Shown here: in pieces, positions 1-10,079 of the stretch
Position numbering within the stretch: position 1 is the stretch's first letter
Layout: each line of letters starts with the position of its first letter
NCBI GenBank assembly: GCA_017311185.1
Contig: JAESUZ010003526.1
Coordinates: 1,302,001-1,366,000 of the forward strand
DNA length: 64,000 nt
Source: Proteles cristata cristata
Lineage: Eukaryota > Chordata > Mammalia > Carnivora > Hyaenidae
Reading direction: 5' to 3'
Notes under the pieces: generated by a model
Seen by the model: only the letters and a program-made list of their open reading frames with translations
What the model was told of the DNA's origin: nothing
Databases searched by the model: none
Made by a program: the position numbers and the translations under genes

Positions 1-1114
1 GGCGGACCCTCAGCCAGGACCGATCAGAATTTCCCTCCTTGCCCCAAGTCTCCCCGCCCTGAACACACTCCTCAACTTTCAGTCCTCCCTGACCCTCCTC
101 ACTCCCACCTCCCTCCGGTATGGCTCCATCCTCCCCTGCATTCTCACAGTGCTCCCAGGGAAGCTTTAAGCCTGGGGAGGGGGCCAGGAGCGTGCCTAGG
201 GCCAGCCTTGGGGGCTGGGAGCTGACTCAGGCATAGTGGGGTGCCCCCGCTCACCCTCTCCCCTGCATGCCGGCGTCTGTGGTGCTAGCCGGTTGGCTGG
301 GCAGAGCCAGGCTGCTCTGGGGGCTCGGGGACTGTGAGGATTACTGCCTCCGCTGGCGCCCCAGTCTCCGCCTTGGCTGTCTGCCTTGCCCAGTCCAGCG
401 CCCCCTGCTGGCCTCAGCCATCCCGGGCACCTGCTCCCGTCCTACGGAGATCTGCCTCAACCCCTTGGGCCCAGCAGAGCTGCCGTGGGAGCAAAGGTTG
501 GGGCCGGGTGGCCAGAGGGACCAGCTGCACAGCGCTGCTGAGAGATGGTGGCCTTGCCGGTCGGGCCAGGCCCAGGCCCCCGGCCCCAGAGCCCGCACGC
601 CCTCCTGAGGACAGGGGCAGCTCTGCCATGCCGGGAATGCTCTCGCAAGTGTCCGGCTCCAGGCGGTATGGGCCCAGGGTCACTCTGAAGTGGGACTGAG
701 GCCGGCTGTAGACAGCAGGTGGCAGTGAGTCTGGGGGCCTCCCTTCCCGAGCCCGTCTTCACCACCCTCCGGGGCCCCTGCACACACCTGCTGAAGCAGC
801 TGGTGCCTGGGAGCACCCACTCTTGGGAGACGAGGGCCGCTCGCAGCGGTAGCAGGCGTCCAGGAAGATGCTCGCCTTCCAGGGCCACGCGGCTGGGCCC
901 TTCATGCCGTAGGCCTTGGCCAGCCTTCACCTTCACCTTGGGAGAAGGAGGCCTCACAGCTGAGCTCCGGGGCCCTGCACCCAGCACGTCTAGTGCTCAT
1001 CTCTTTCCTGCCTGGCCCCCCGCCTTTCCATCCAGGCCCCTGCTAACCTCTGCAGCCCCAGATCCTACCTCTCCCCGCGCCAGCTTGAAACCAGGCTGCC
1101 TGTGAGGCAATCCT
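1..1114. other. Intergenic, no gene recognised
   Basis: GC-rich single-copy-looking DNA. The open frames overlap on both strands, have no recognisable domain and no supported splice structure, and are best read as chance frames in GC-rich sequence. By human synteny B9D1 should lie to the left, but I could not find any B9D1 exon here. Confidence 0.5.
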
Positions 1115-1500
1115 GTGTGAGCCCCAGAAAGCTCCTTCATCAGGGTCTCAGTTTCCTAGTTGCGCCCAGAGGGTTCTTGTGAGGATTAGACCGAGTAATG
1201 TAGGTCAGATACTTAGAAGAGACTGAAGCTCAGTGCACTTTTTTTTTTTTTAATGTTTTATTTATTTCTAGGTGAGAGAGAGAGAGAGAGAGACAGCGTG
1301 AGCAGGGGAGGGTCAGAGAGAGAGGGAGTCACAGACTGAAACAGGCTCCAGGCTCTGAGCTGGCAGTCAGCACAGAGCCCGACGCGGGGCTCGAACCCAC
1401 GAACCGCGAGATCATGACCTGAGCGAAAGTCAGACGCTTAACCGACTAAGCCACCCAGGCGCCCCAGCTCAGTGCACTTTTAACTATTCTTACTAAAAGC
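1115..1500 (+). repeat. MIR relic, split by a SINE
   Basis: MIR-like core in plus orientation (CTCAGTTTCC, then GTGAGGATTA). A younger SINE (1240-1465) interrupts it and duplicated part of its sequence. Confidence 0.5.
1240..1465 (-). repeat. Felid Can-SINE (minus), young subtype
   Basis: Begins with a T-run (reverse of the A-tail) and TTTATTTCTAGG, and ends in the reversed SINE start (CCACCCAGGCGCCCC). It is flanked by a perfect 16-bp TSD, AGCTCAGTGCACTTTT, at 1227-1242 and 1466-1481, so the insertion is recent. Confidence 0.95.
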
Positions 1501-2430
1501 AGCTCTTGCTTTTTAATACTCATGCTTTTTCATGCACGTGACAGGTTTGCACATGCTTTTCCCTCTGTCTAGCACAACATCTCCTCCCTCCCACCGAGAG
1601 AACTCCTATGCAGCCTTCAAAGCCCGCTTTTGTGAAGTCTTCTCTGAACTCCTCTCCCCAGCCCCTCCCCATCTTCCCTGTCGGGAAGATTTCCTCACCT
1701 TCCTGCCCAGAAGCTCAGTGTAGGTGGGTATCTAGCTCTGCTTGCTTTTCCCTCAAGACGGGGAGCTCACTCATTACTAAGGCGGCTGGGCCTCATTTAG
1801 GCTCCTCGCCCTGTCAATCTGGTTCGACCCTCAGGATCTTCAATGGTCAGGCCCCATCCCCATGGAGCTCCTCCCTGAGAGCTCGACACCCTCCCCACCC
1901 CTACCCCCGTCACCGTGTCTGTCCTGCACCCAAGTTCCTGTTACCTGAACCCAAGTCTGGGTTGCTGGATTTAGAAGAACCTGGACTCTCAGCCCTCCAG
2001 GGATGCCCCCCCCCCCCCGCAGAGGCCGCCTCCCTCACCCTCTATCCCCAGCACTGGCAGCATTTGTATAATGTGCCCTACCGGGTCTGGCCTCCTCCCC
2101 GTGAGCCCAGGACATTTAACCTCTCCAGTGTCCCCTCCCCTCCACCCACACAAGGCCCACGTCACCGGGCACGGGGGAGCTGGCCTGGGAAAGAGGAAGC
2201 GGCCAGGGCAGGGCCTACAGGGGCAAGCGTCCTGGTACAGAGCTAGGCCCATCCTGGTGACCAGAGCAGGGACTCCCCCTTGGCCCTGCCTCCAGCCTCG
2301 GGGTGCAGGCGGAGAGGGCAGCTGGCCCGAACCCACAGCAGCAGTGATAATCTCACCCCACCTCTGTGGACGCCCCACCGAGCTCTGGGGCGTCCACACC
2401 CAGGGGTCCCCATAGCCACTCCACGAGACC
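1500..2430. other. Intergenic, no gene recognised
   Basis: Pyrimidine-rich single-copy DNA with a poly-C run near 2007-2019. The overlapping open frames have no recognisable domain. Confidence 0.5.
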
Positions 2431-2439
2431 ATTCCCGCC

Positions 2440-2565
2440 ACCTGCCAGCTCCTGTTACAGATGGGCAAGTTAAGGCTCAGAGAGGTGAGGTGGCTCGGCG
2501 AGATCAGCGTGCTGGAGGCAGAGTTGGATTCAAACCTGGGTCTGTGCGACTCCCAGTCAGCATAT
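2440..2565 (-). repeat. MIR relic (minus)
   Basis: Antisense MIR core: GTTACAGATGGGCAAGTTAAG, then GGCTCAGAGAGGTGAG and TTCAAACCTGGGTCTG, as expected for the reverse complement of the MIR consensus. Confidence 0.65.
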
Positions 2566-2846
2566 CCTCCCCTTTCACAGCTCTTCTCGGTCTTTCTTCC
2601 TGGCTCAGGCGCTCAGCTCTTCACGCCAGGAATGCCCGTGGGCTCCCTGCCAAATGCGGCACAGGCCGGACCAGCGCCGGGCTCCCGGGCGATGCCAGGG
2701 CAGGTCCCTTGTGTGTGTCAGGCCCCTCTGGCCCCTCCTGCAGCTGCCCCCCTACCCTGGGCTCCCCCCCTTCCCACCCACGCTCTGTCTCTGTCTCAAA
2801 AGTAAACAAATATTTTTCAAAGGTTTTTTAAAAACATTCATCTTTA

Positions 2847-3077
2847 GGGGCGTCTGGGTGGCTTAGTCGGTTAAGCATCTGACTTTCGCTTTCGAGGTCA
2901 TGATCTCGCGGTTCGTGGGTTCGAGCCCCGCGTCGGGCTCTGTGCTGACTGCCAGCTCAGAGCCTGGAGCCTGTTTCAGTCTGTGACTCTCTCTCTCTCT
3001 GACCCTCCCCTGCTCACCCTGTCTCTTTCTCTCTCTCTCCTAGAAGTAATAAATAAAAAAAAAATTTTTTTTTAAAA
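2847..3077 (+). repeat. Felid Can-SINE (plus), young subtype
   Basis: GGGGCGTCTGGGTGGCTTAG start, tRNA-like head with B-box (GGTTCGTGGGTTCGAGCC), CT-rich body, and a CCTAGAAGTAATAAATAAA tail. Flanked by AAAACATTCATCTTTA at 2831-2846 and 3078-3093; the same target is reused by the next SINE. Confidence 0.95.
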
Positions 3078-3093
3078 AAAACATTCATCTTTA

Positions 3094-3225
3094 GGGGCCT
3101 CTGGGGGGCTCAGTCAGTTGAGCGCCCCACTCTTGATCTCAGCTCAGGTCTTGATCTCAGGGTCCTGAGTTCAGTCCCCGCGTTGGGCTCCGCACTGGGC
3201 AGGAAGCCTCCTTAAAGCAAACAAA
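3094..3225 (+). repeat. Older, shorter Can-SINE (plus)
   Basis: Short tRNA-head SINE starting GGGGCCTCTGGGGGGCTCAG without the long CT body. It abuts the SINE at 2847 and is followed by a third copy of AAAACATTCATCTTTA at 3226-3241. Confidence 0.8.
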
Positions 3226-3241
3226 AAAACATTCATCTTTA

Positions 3242-4400
3242 ATCTGGGGGATGTAAACAAAGTCAGCCAACGCCGGGCAGTTACGTGAAGCATGGTCGCA
3301 TGTTGGGCCCATGGCCCTTGGGCCGCATGTAACAGAAAACTCATTTGGGGCTTATATATGTGGTGGTCATTTGTCTCAAACCTGCGGACGGTCCAGAACT
3401 GACAGGGTGGTGTGGCTATGCCATCAGGGACTCAGGTTCCTTCTGTCTTCCTGCTCTGCCTTCTTAACCTGTGGCTTTTGTCCTCATAACCACAAGGTGG
3501 CGGATTCAGCATCACATGTAGTGCCGTGCTCTGGGCAGAAGAAGGGGAGGAAGACGAGAGGATTCTGGCAAGACTGCGCAGGACGTGATGCCCCCTACAA
3601 AACACTGACTGGATGAGGGCTCTCATACACCACCCATCAGCCAGAACTACATGACTGGGCACATCTAGCTGCAAGGGAGTCTGGGAACTTGAGCATTTTT
3701 CTGTCCGGGCTCCCCAGGATAGGACGGCAAGGGGCAGCTAGAGTGTTGCGTTAGCCGATTCTTCAATTCCGCGCTTGCTTCTGTTCATCTTAAGCGCATT
3801 TCCACATCTAGCTTTTGTTTTCCTCTGTTGAAAGACACGGCTCCCAGAGGTATTTCACTGCTTTAAGAGACCATGACAGTTCAGGCATGGAAGTGATCAA
3901 AGGAATAATGGATCAAGCTCAGCCTCTTCAATTGTTGAGGATGGGGGTGGTATTTACAGCGTTAAGTCTTGTGGCATGGGCGCCAACCGAAGCAATCAGG
4001 TGCCCAGTTGATCAAAGCGTGCTCAACCGATCTGAGTGGACACCTGTGGATCCGCGGGAGGTGTTTGGATCCACAATGCCCTCAACTTCCACAGCCAGAA
4101 GGTCCTGTCATGTTGGGTGAATTTTCCGATGACATCGTGTTGGTCAAAGAAAGCTCAATGGTGACTCTTGATGTTTGATCACTGGCCTGTGGGTCAAGTG
4201 GTGGCATACCCGTGGCCTGACTGGCTTGTTGGAGAGGGTGCGGGTGCTCGTTGCTCTTCATGATCCTCCCCTGCCTCCCCAGAGTTCCAGCCCAGGAGGG
4301 AGAGGAGTGGTGAAGGGAAGGGAGAGAGGAGCCAGGAGTGGGGAGAGAGGTGCCCAGGCAGGAGAGACTGCTGCAAACTCAGAATCTAGGATGATGTTTT
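3242..4400. other. Intergenic, unassigned
   Basis: No gene recognised. 3800-4180 is of lower GC than its surroundings and matches none of the repeat families I know on either strand. It may be an old retroelement fragment, but I cannot support a name. Confidence 0.4.
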
Positions 4401-4404
4401 ATGT

Positions 4405-4615
4405 TTTTAAAGTTTATTTATTTTGAGAGAGAGAGAGAGAGAGAGAGAGAGCGTGCACATACCAGCAGGGGAGAGGCAGAGACAAAGAGAGAGAATTCCA
4501 AGCAGGCTCAGTGCTGTCAGTGCAGAGCCTGACGTAGGGCTCCATCCCACAAACCGTGAGATCATGACCTGAGCCGAAGTCAGATGCTTAACCGACTGAG
4601 CCACCCAGGCGCCCC
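4405..4615 (-). repeat. Felid Can-SINE (minus)
   Basis: A-tail and GA-microsatellite side (TTTATTTATTTTGAGAGAGAG) to the left; reversed tRNA head ending CCACCCAGGCGCCCC to the right. Confidence 0.9.
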
Positions 4616-4639
4616 TAGTACAATGTCACTTGTTTATGT

Positions 4640-5280
4640 ATTTACCAGAAAATATTTTTTTTTTTCAGTAATAGGATCTAGTGATTCCTCACTTACATAT
4701 CATACCCAGTGCTCATCCCAGGAAGTCCCCTCCTTAATGCCCATCACCCTTTTAGCCCCTCCCCCACTCAACACCCCACCAGCAAATCTCAGTTTGTTCT
4801 CTGTATTAAAGAGTCTCTTGTGCTTTGTCTCCCTCTCTGTTTTTATCTTATTTTTGTTTCCATTACCTTATGTTCATTTGTCTTGTACCTTAAATTCCAC
4901 ATATGAGTGGAATCCTATATTTGTCTTTTCTCTCACTGATTTATTTCACTTAGCATAATATACTCTAGCTCCATCCACATTGTTGCAAATTGCAAGATTT
5001 CATTATTTTTCGTTGCCGAGTAATATTCCATTCTATATATGTCCCACATCTTCTTCATCCATTCATCAGTCAGTGGACATTTGGGCTCTTTCCATACGTT
5101 GGCTATTGTCAGTAGCGCTGCTATAAACATTGGGGTGCATGTGCCCCTTCGAACCAGCATTTTTGGATCCTTTGGATAAATACCTAGTAGTGCAATTGCT
5201 GGATCATAGGGTAATTCTATCTTGAACTGTTTGAGAACCTCCTTACTGCTTTCCTGAGTAGCTGCAGCCGTTTGCATTCC
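4640..5280 (-). repeat. 5'-truncated L1 (minus): 3' UTR and ORF2 end
   Basis: The minus strand encodes the C-terminal end of L1 ORF2 in one open frame (about 4933-5277). It carries motifs typical of the family, such as PYDPAI, LLGIYPKD, TCTPMFIAALL, DEWMKKMW and MEYYSA. The adjacent part to the left (4640-4930) is the L1 3' UTR. Only the last kilobase or less is present, the usual outcome of truncated reverse transcription. It is not an active element. Confidence 0.9.
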
Positions 5281-5292
5281 CAGATGTCACTT

Positions 5293-6256
5293 AAAAAAAT
5301 GTTTTTTAATGTTTATTTATTTATTTATTTATTTATTTTTAAATTTTTTTTTAATGTATTATTTATTTCTAGGAGAGAGAGAGACAGCGTGAGCAGGGGA
5401 GGGTCAGAGAGAGAGAGGGAGTCACAGACTGAAACAGGCTTCAGGCTCTGAGCTGGTGAAACGCCCAGAGATCGGAAGACCCCCAAAATCAGACCACCAG
5501 AGACCAGAGTCAAAGCCAAGCGGCAAGGGTTGTTTATTTGCAGGTTCGAACCCGGGCCTCCGCGCACTCGTTGCCGGTGACGCTAAGAGGCCCTGAACAA
5601 AGCCTTTGCAGCCTTTTTATAGACAGAAGTAAACAAGTCATGGGGAGGGACAGGAGATTTCCATGGTTACAAGTTTGCCATTGGTTAACATTAAAATGTG
5701 AACATATACCGCATCTGATTGGTTCCCACCATCAGGTTTTTGGCGGGATCCAATTATAATATTTGGGGTACCTTTGAATTCAGCCTGTCATAGAGCGAGT
5801 TTGAAGTCTTGTTTGGTGACTAACAGGTTAACGTCTCTCTCTCCAGGCCCTTCCCTCAGCAAGGTGGGGGGCATCCACTGGCCTTTTCAGATTGGCTTCC
5901 TCCAAGGTGGGGTGATGGGGTGACAGGGGGAACATGAAGCTAGTCGCTTGGGCAATCCGGCGGCGGGAACGCAAGCCTTAAGCATTGTTACAGAAGCAGA
6001 AAGAGCTGGTTAGGTATTAGCTTCCCGTAGCGCAGGCATCTGTTCAGAAGCGGAAAAGCTGGTTAAGTTTTAGGTTTAGTTTATCTAGGACTGGGGCTAT
6101 GTGCAGCCCGAGGTTTCTTTTAATGGAGGACTTAATTTTTGGCTCTACACTGGCAGTCAGCACAGAGCCCGACGCGGGGCTCGAACCCACGAACCGCGAG
6201 ATCATGACCTAAGCGAAAGTCGGACGCTTAACGGACTAAGCCACCCAGGCGCCCCT
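5293..6256 (-). repeat. Felid Can-SINE (minus), split by a solo LTR
   Basis: Two SINE pieces, about 5293-5456 and 6150-6256, join perfectly at GAGCTGG/CAGTCAGC once the LTR between them is removed. Young subtype by its TTTATTTCTAGGAGAGAG tail side. Confidence 0.9.
5457..6149 (-). mobile_element. Solo class-I ERV LTR (minus), 693 bp
   Basis: Bounded by TG...CA and by a perfect 4-bp TSD, CTGG, at 5453-5456 and 6150-6153. A 4-bp duplication is typical of gammaretrovirus-like (class I) integrases. Read on the minus strand, it has a TATA box (CTATAAAAAG, 5613-5622) followed by a polyadenylation signal AATAAA (5533-5538) and a U5-like end, so U3-R-U5 order is intact. No internal viral sequence remains, so it arose by LTR-LTR recombination. 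Confidence 0.85.
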
Positions 6257-6452
6257 GTTTATTTATTTTTGAGAGAGAGAGACAGAGTTCGAGGGGGACA
6301 GGGACAGAGAGAGAAGGAGATGGGGAATCCAAACCAAGCTCCAGGCTCTGAGTTGTCAGCACAGAGCCCAACGTGGGGCTTGAACTCATGAACCGTGAGA
6401 TCGTGACCTGAGCCAAAGTTGGACATTTAACCAACTGAGCCCCCAGCTGCCA
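6257..6452 (-). repeat. Can-SINE (minus), host of the younger SINE
   Basis: TGTTTATTTATTTTTGAGAG start and a reversed tRNA head. Its 14-bp TSD, CCCAGATGTCACTT, lies at 5279-5292 and 6453-6466. The TSD therefore brackets the younger SINE and the LTR as well, which shows those landed later in this element's tail. Confidence 0.85.
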
Positions 6453-6617
6453 CCCAGATGTCACTTTTACTGGGAAAGGGGGCAACAGAAGGATGATTTT
6501 AAGTGTCCCAGATGACAAAGCCATGCGGTACTTGAGAAGAATCAAGTGGAGACTGCATTGTTTAAATGACTTCCTCTACCTGATGAAAATCTGTGATTTC
6601 AAAAAATGCTGTTACAG

Positions 6618-6845
6618 GGGCACCTGGGGGGCTCAGTCGGTTGAGCATCCAACTCTTGACTTTGGCTCAGGTCACGATCTCATGTTTATGGGTTTGAGCC
6701 CTGCCTCAGGCTCTGCATCAATAGTGTGGAGCCTGCTTGGGATTCTCTCTCCCCCACCTCCTACCCCTCCCCTGCTCACTAGGTGTCTCTCAAAAAAAAG
6801 AAGTAAACTTTGCTAAATAAATAAATAAAATATTGTTGAAAAAAA
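6618..6845 (+). repeat. Felid Can-SINE (plus), first of a four-SINE stack
   Basis: GGGGCACCTGGGGGGCTCAG head and AAATAAATAAATAAAATA tail. Flanked by TGCTGTTACAG at 6607-6617 and 6846-6856. Confidence 0.9.
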
Positions 6846-6856
6846 TGCTGTTACAG

Positions 6857-6950
6857 GGCTCAGTTGGTGGAACATGGGATTCTTGATGGAGTTATGAGTT
6901 TGAGCCCCACATTGGGTATAGAGATTACTTAAAAATAAAATCTTTTTAAA
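6857..6950 (+). repeat. Short Can-SINE (plus), second of the stack
   Basis: tRNA-head fragment (GGCTCAGTTGGTGGAACATG, later GTTTGAGCCCCACATTGGG) with a short A-rich tail. Followed by a slightly diverged target copy, TACTGTTACAG, at 6953-6963. Confidence 0.75.
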
Positions 6951-6963
6951 AATACTGTTACAG

Positions 6964-7158
6964 GGGTGCCTGGGAGACTCAGTCAGATGAGTGTCTGACT
7001 TTGGCTTATGGTCTCATGGTTCCTGGGTTTAAGCCCTGCGTCAGGCTGTGTGCTGACAGCTCAGAGCCTGGAGCCTGCTTCCGATTCTGTGTCTCCCTCT
7101 CTGCCCCTCCCCTGCTCACACTCTGTCTCTGTCTCTCAAAAATACAAATAAACATTAA
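6964..7158 (+). repeat. Felid Can-SINE (plus), third of the stack
   Basis: GGGTGCCTGGGAGACTCAG head, GACAGCTCAGAGCCTGGAGC body, tail CTCAAAAATACAAATAAAC. The fourth SINE landed in this tail. Confidence 0.9.
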
Positions 7159-7388
7159 GGGGCGCCTGGGTGGCTTAGTCGGTTAAGCGTCCGACTTTCG
7201 CTTAGGTCATGATCTTACGGTTCGTGGGTTGAGCCCCGCGTCGGGCTCTGTGCTGACTGCCAGCTCAGAGCCTGGAGCCTATTTCAGAGTCTGTGTCTCC
7301 CTCTCTCTCTGACCCTCCCCTGCTCACGCTGTCTCTCTCTCTCTCCTAGAAATAAATTTAAAAATATTTTTAAAAAAAATAAACATTA
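7159..7388 (+). repeat. Felid Can-SINE (plus), fourth of the stack, young subtype
   Basis: Diagnostic GGCTTAGTCGG, TTTCGCTTAGG and CTCCTAGAAATAAA. It sits in the tail of the previous SINE with AAATAAACATTA repeated on both sides. The outermost target copy, TGCTGTTACAG, follows at 7401-7411. Confidence 0.95.
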
Positions 7389-7411
7389 AAAAAATGTTAA
7401 TGCTGTTACAG

Positions 7412-8045
7412 AATCGATCCAATAAAATATAATGTGATATTTGTTGGCTCTTTTTGACAAAATTCTTTTGTTAAAATTAAATGAATTGAAAGCTGGAGGA
7501 AACAAAGAAAAAGTTTTTACATCATAGTATGTAGAATTACATCATAACATGTACGAAAACAACAGGGAGTTGTTTGTATGTATGTTGTTACATGGCCAGT
7601 AATTCGACAGTTCTAGAGTGCTACTTCCTCATAGCTAGGAAATGTTTTCCCCTCTGAGAAATGGTGGGGTGGAGGTTGGGGTTCCCAGAGTCACGTTTTT
7701 GGGGCTGTAGATATTGCAAAGTGTTTTCCCATCCGTTCAGCCGCATGGCCCCCCCACAATAGCCCCGGGGGTGGAAGATAAGGGCTCCCTCACAGGGAAC
7801 AAAGCCAAGAGGCTCAGAGATGGACAGGGGTCTGTCCGAATTGCAGAGCAAGGTGGTGGTGGGCTGGACTAGAATCCGGGTCTGCCCTGCTCCTGCAGGG
7901 GAGTGGCCTCGGCGAGGGGGGTGGGCATGGGGGTAGGGGAGCTGAAGGAATGAACACCGCCCACGGGACTCTCCTAGTCTATTGCATTGTGCCAACCAAG
8001 CAGAAAAACACCACCACGATCATGAGAGCTAAGAGTTTGGTCTCG
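7412..8045. other. Intergenic with a faint MIR relic
   Basis: AT-rich at the left, then single-copy-looking DNA. 7735-7885 resembles antisense MIR (GAGGCTCAGAGATGGACAGG). No gene is supported. Confidence 0.4.
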
Positions 8046-8049
8046 CTCC

Positions 8050-8830
8050 GCAGGTACTTACCGAGTAGCTAACTGTGTGCCAGGCACTGTGCTGGGTGCT
8101 TGGATAAAGTTGGAAACAAGGCAGACGCAGCCCTGCCCTGGTGGATTGGTTTTCTGGTGGTGGGAAGTACAGGGATGTTCACACTCACGTGAAGCAGGGG
8201 TGGATACTGCTAGGAGGAGGAAATAAAGCAGTGTAAAGGGCTGCAGAGTAATGGGCATTATGGTAGGTGGGTGCCCAGGGAAGGCCTCTCAGAGGAGGAA
8301 AGTTGGAGCAAAATCCCAAGAGAAGTGAAGAGGTGAGTCACACGACGACCTGGGGTTGAGTGCTTCGAGACAAAGCACAGTCAGTGCAAAGGTCCTGAGG
8401 TGGAAGGAACATGCTGGAGGAGCAGAGAGGCAGGCTGGAGCGTGCTCGCACGGACTCTGCAAACTCGCAAGAGACAACTGGGCACAGCTCTGCCTTCAGT
8501 GATGTTGTGTTGGTAGCTTGAACTCGGCCACAGAGGGAGGGTGAAAAAAAACCCACAGAAATCGATACATGGTGAAATCAGGGCTTTAGATTTTTTATAT
8601 CTTAATTTCTTTCTTGGACCCACCCTTAGCAGCCCAGCACGGGCGGGTTTAGAGAGCTTGCCAGGGCCTCACAGTGGTGGAGGGTTCTGAGCCAAGAATG
8701 GATGTGAAGTGACTTGGGTTTTAACAGAGTCTCTAGCCACCACGTGGGGAAGAGACTGTGGGCATTGGGGGCGGGGGTGGGGAGGGGCTGGGAGGCCGGT
8801 GAAGAGGCAGATGTGGATCCGGACGCGTTG
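8050..8830 (-). repeat. L2 LINE relic (minus)
   Basis: Matches the reverse complement of the L2 3' region: TGTGCCAGGCACTGTGCTGG, then GGGAAGGCCTCTCAGAGGAG, GTGCAAAGGTCCTGAGG and GGAGGGTTCTGAGCC in the expected order. It is non-coding and ancient. Confidence 0.75.
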
Positions 8831-9555
8831 CCAGATTTAGCAAATGAAAATACAGGATGTATGCAGTATTTGGGACATTGGTAACTGAAGAGGGACTTAT
8901 GGCTCATCCGAAAGTCCGTCATGACTGGACATCCCATGCGTTATTTGGCAGCCCGACGTGTAGGTACCAGGCGGGAGGAGGTGGTCCACACCTGCTTCGG
9001 GAAGATTCGCTGTCTAGTTCCCAAGGGACCCTCCCCTGTGGCCACTCCCGCCCCCCTGGGGTTTCCGGCCCACACTCCCAACGGACCCTGGACCTGCGCA
9101 CCCTAGACCGTTTCCTCCACCTCCCCCAGCAGATCGGAGTGAGGAAAGGAGGAAACGTCCCGAGCAGATCCCAGGGGCGTGGCAGGGAGGATCTGACAGG
9201 AAACCAGAGGAGCTGTTGACCACACCCCGGACATGGCCTGCGGCCTCAGGGAAGCTGATCCCTACACCTCCCTCCCATTCTTCACGAGTGGAGTGGAACG
9301 TGCGGGGCTCAGTGATGCACTTGACCTGTGGGAGCAGGAAGATACTGCAGGGACGTGGTCTGATCTGTGTTTCCCGAAACGTGTCTCTGGCTGCTGTGCA
9401 GAGGCTCGGGCACAGGAGCAGGAGGAGGAGCCAGGAGGACAGTGGGGGGTGCCAGCAATAGTCCTGGTAAGAAATGATGGTGGCCGGGGCCAGGCCGTGA
9501 GCAGGAAAGATGGTGCTTCTCCACCTCGGCTCCCCTACTCACTCCTCTCCAGCTC
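8831..9555. other. Intergenic, no gene recognised
   Basis: GC-rich non-repetitive DNA. Short overlapping open frames have no recognisable domains. Confidence 0.45.
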
Positions 9556-9559
9556 CAGC

Positions 9560-10062
9560 TCCCTCACGGTCTCTCAGCCACACCAGGGACACTCCTGCCT
9601 CAGGGCCTTTGCACTTGCTGTTTCCTCTGCCTGAGCTGCTCTTCCTTTAAATCTCCACAGGGCTCATTTCCTCTCCTCTTTCTAATTGTTGCTGCAATGT
9701 CACCATCTGTGTCCGGCCTTCCCTGACCATCCTATTTAAAATAATACCCCCTTGTGGAAACTAATTTGACAATAAACTATTTGCAAAAATAAATAAATAA
9801 ATAAAATAAAAAATAAATAAATAAAATAAAATAATACCCCCTCCCTGCCCCCCTCCCAGGACTTCCTACCACTGTCCCCTGCTTTATTTTTCTGCATGGT
9901 GCTTATCACCTTCTAAGACCAGTGTCATTGAGCTGATTTGCTCTGCTGCTCTCTTTCAGCCAAAATCTGAATTCAAGGCCAGAGATTTCTCTGTCTCACT
10001 CACGGCCGCATCCCCAGAACCAGGAACGGTGTCTGACATGTGGTAGTTCCTCCAGATCACTG
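9560..10062 (+). repeat. L2 LINE 3' end (plus)
   Basis: CTCAGGGCCTTTGCACTTGC, then TTCCCTGACCATCCTATTTA, CTGCTTTATTTTTCTGCATG and CCAGAACCAGGAACGGTGTC, which is the L2 3' end in order. A tiny L1 insertion (9753-9827) interrupts it. The L2 tail, normally TGAATGA repeats, here reads TGAGTCAGTGACTCA. Confidence 0.8.
9753..9827 (+). mobile_element. Extremely 5'-truncated L1 (plus), about 75 bp
   Basis: Carries only the last bases of a carnivore L1 3' UTR (GGAAACTAATTTGACAATAA) and an AAATA-rich tail. A perfect 15-bp TSD, AAAATAATACCCCCT, flanks it at 9738-9752 and 9828-9842. Confidence 0.85.
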
Positions 10063-10079
10063 AGTCAGTGACTCACTGG

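Noticed and set aside
341..987. Long overlapping minus-strand frames at the left end
   Set aside because: They overlap plus frames in the same GC-rich DNA, have no domain, and show no splice or conservation evidence.
2920..2945. tRNA genes suggested by B-box-like GGTTCGTGGGTTCGAGCC motifs throughout
   Set aside because: These are the tRNA-derived heads of Can-SINEs, with SINE bodies and tails, not functional tRNA genes.
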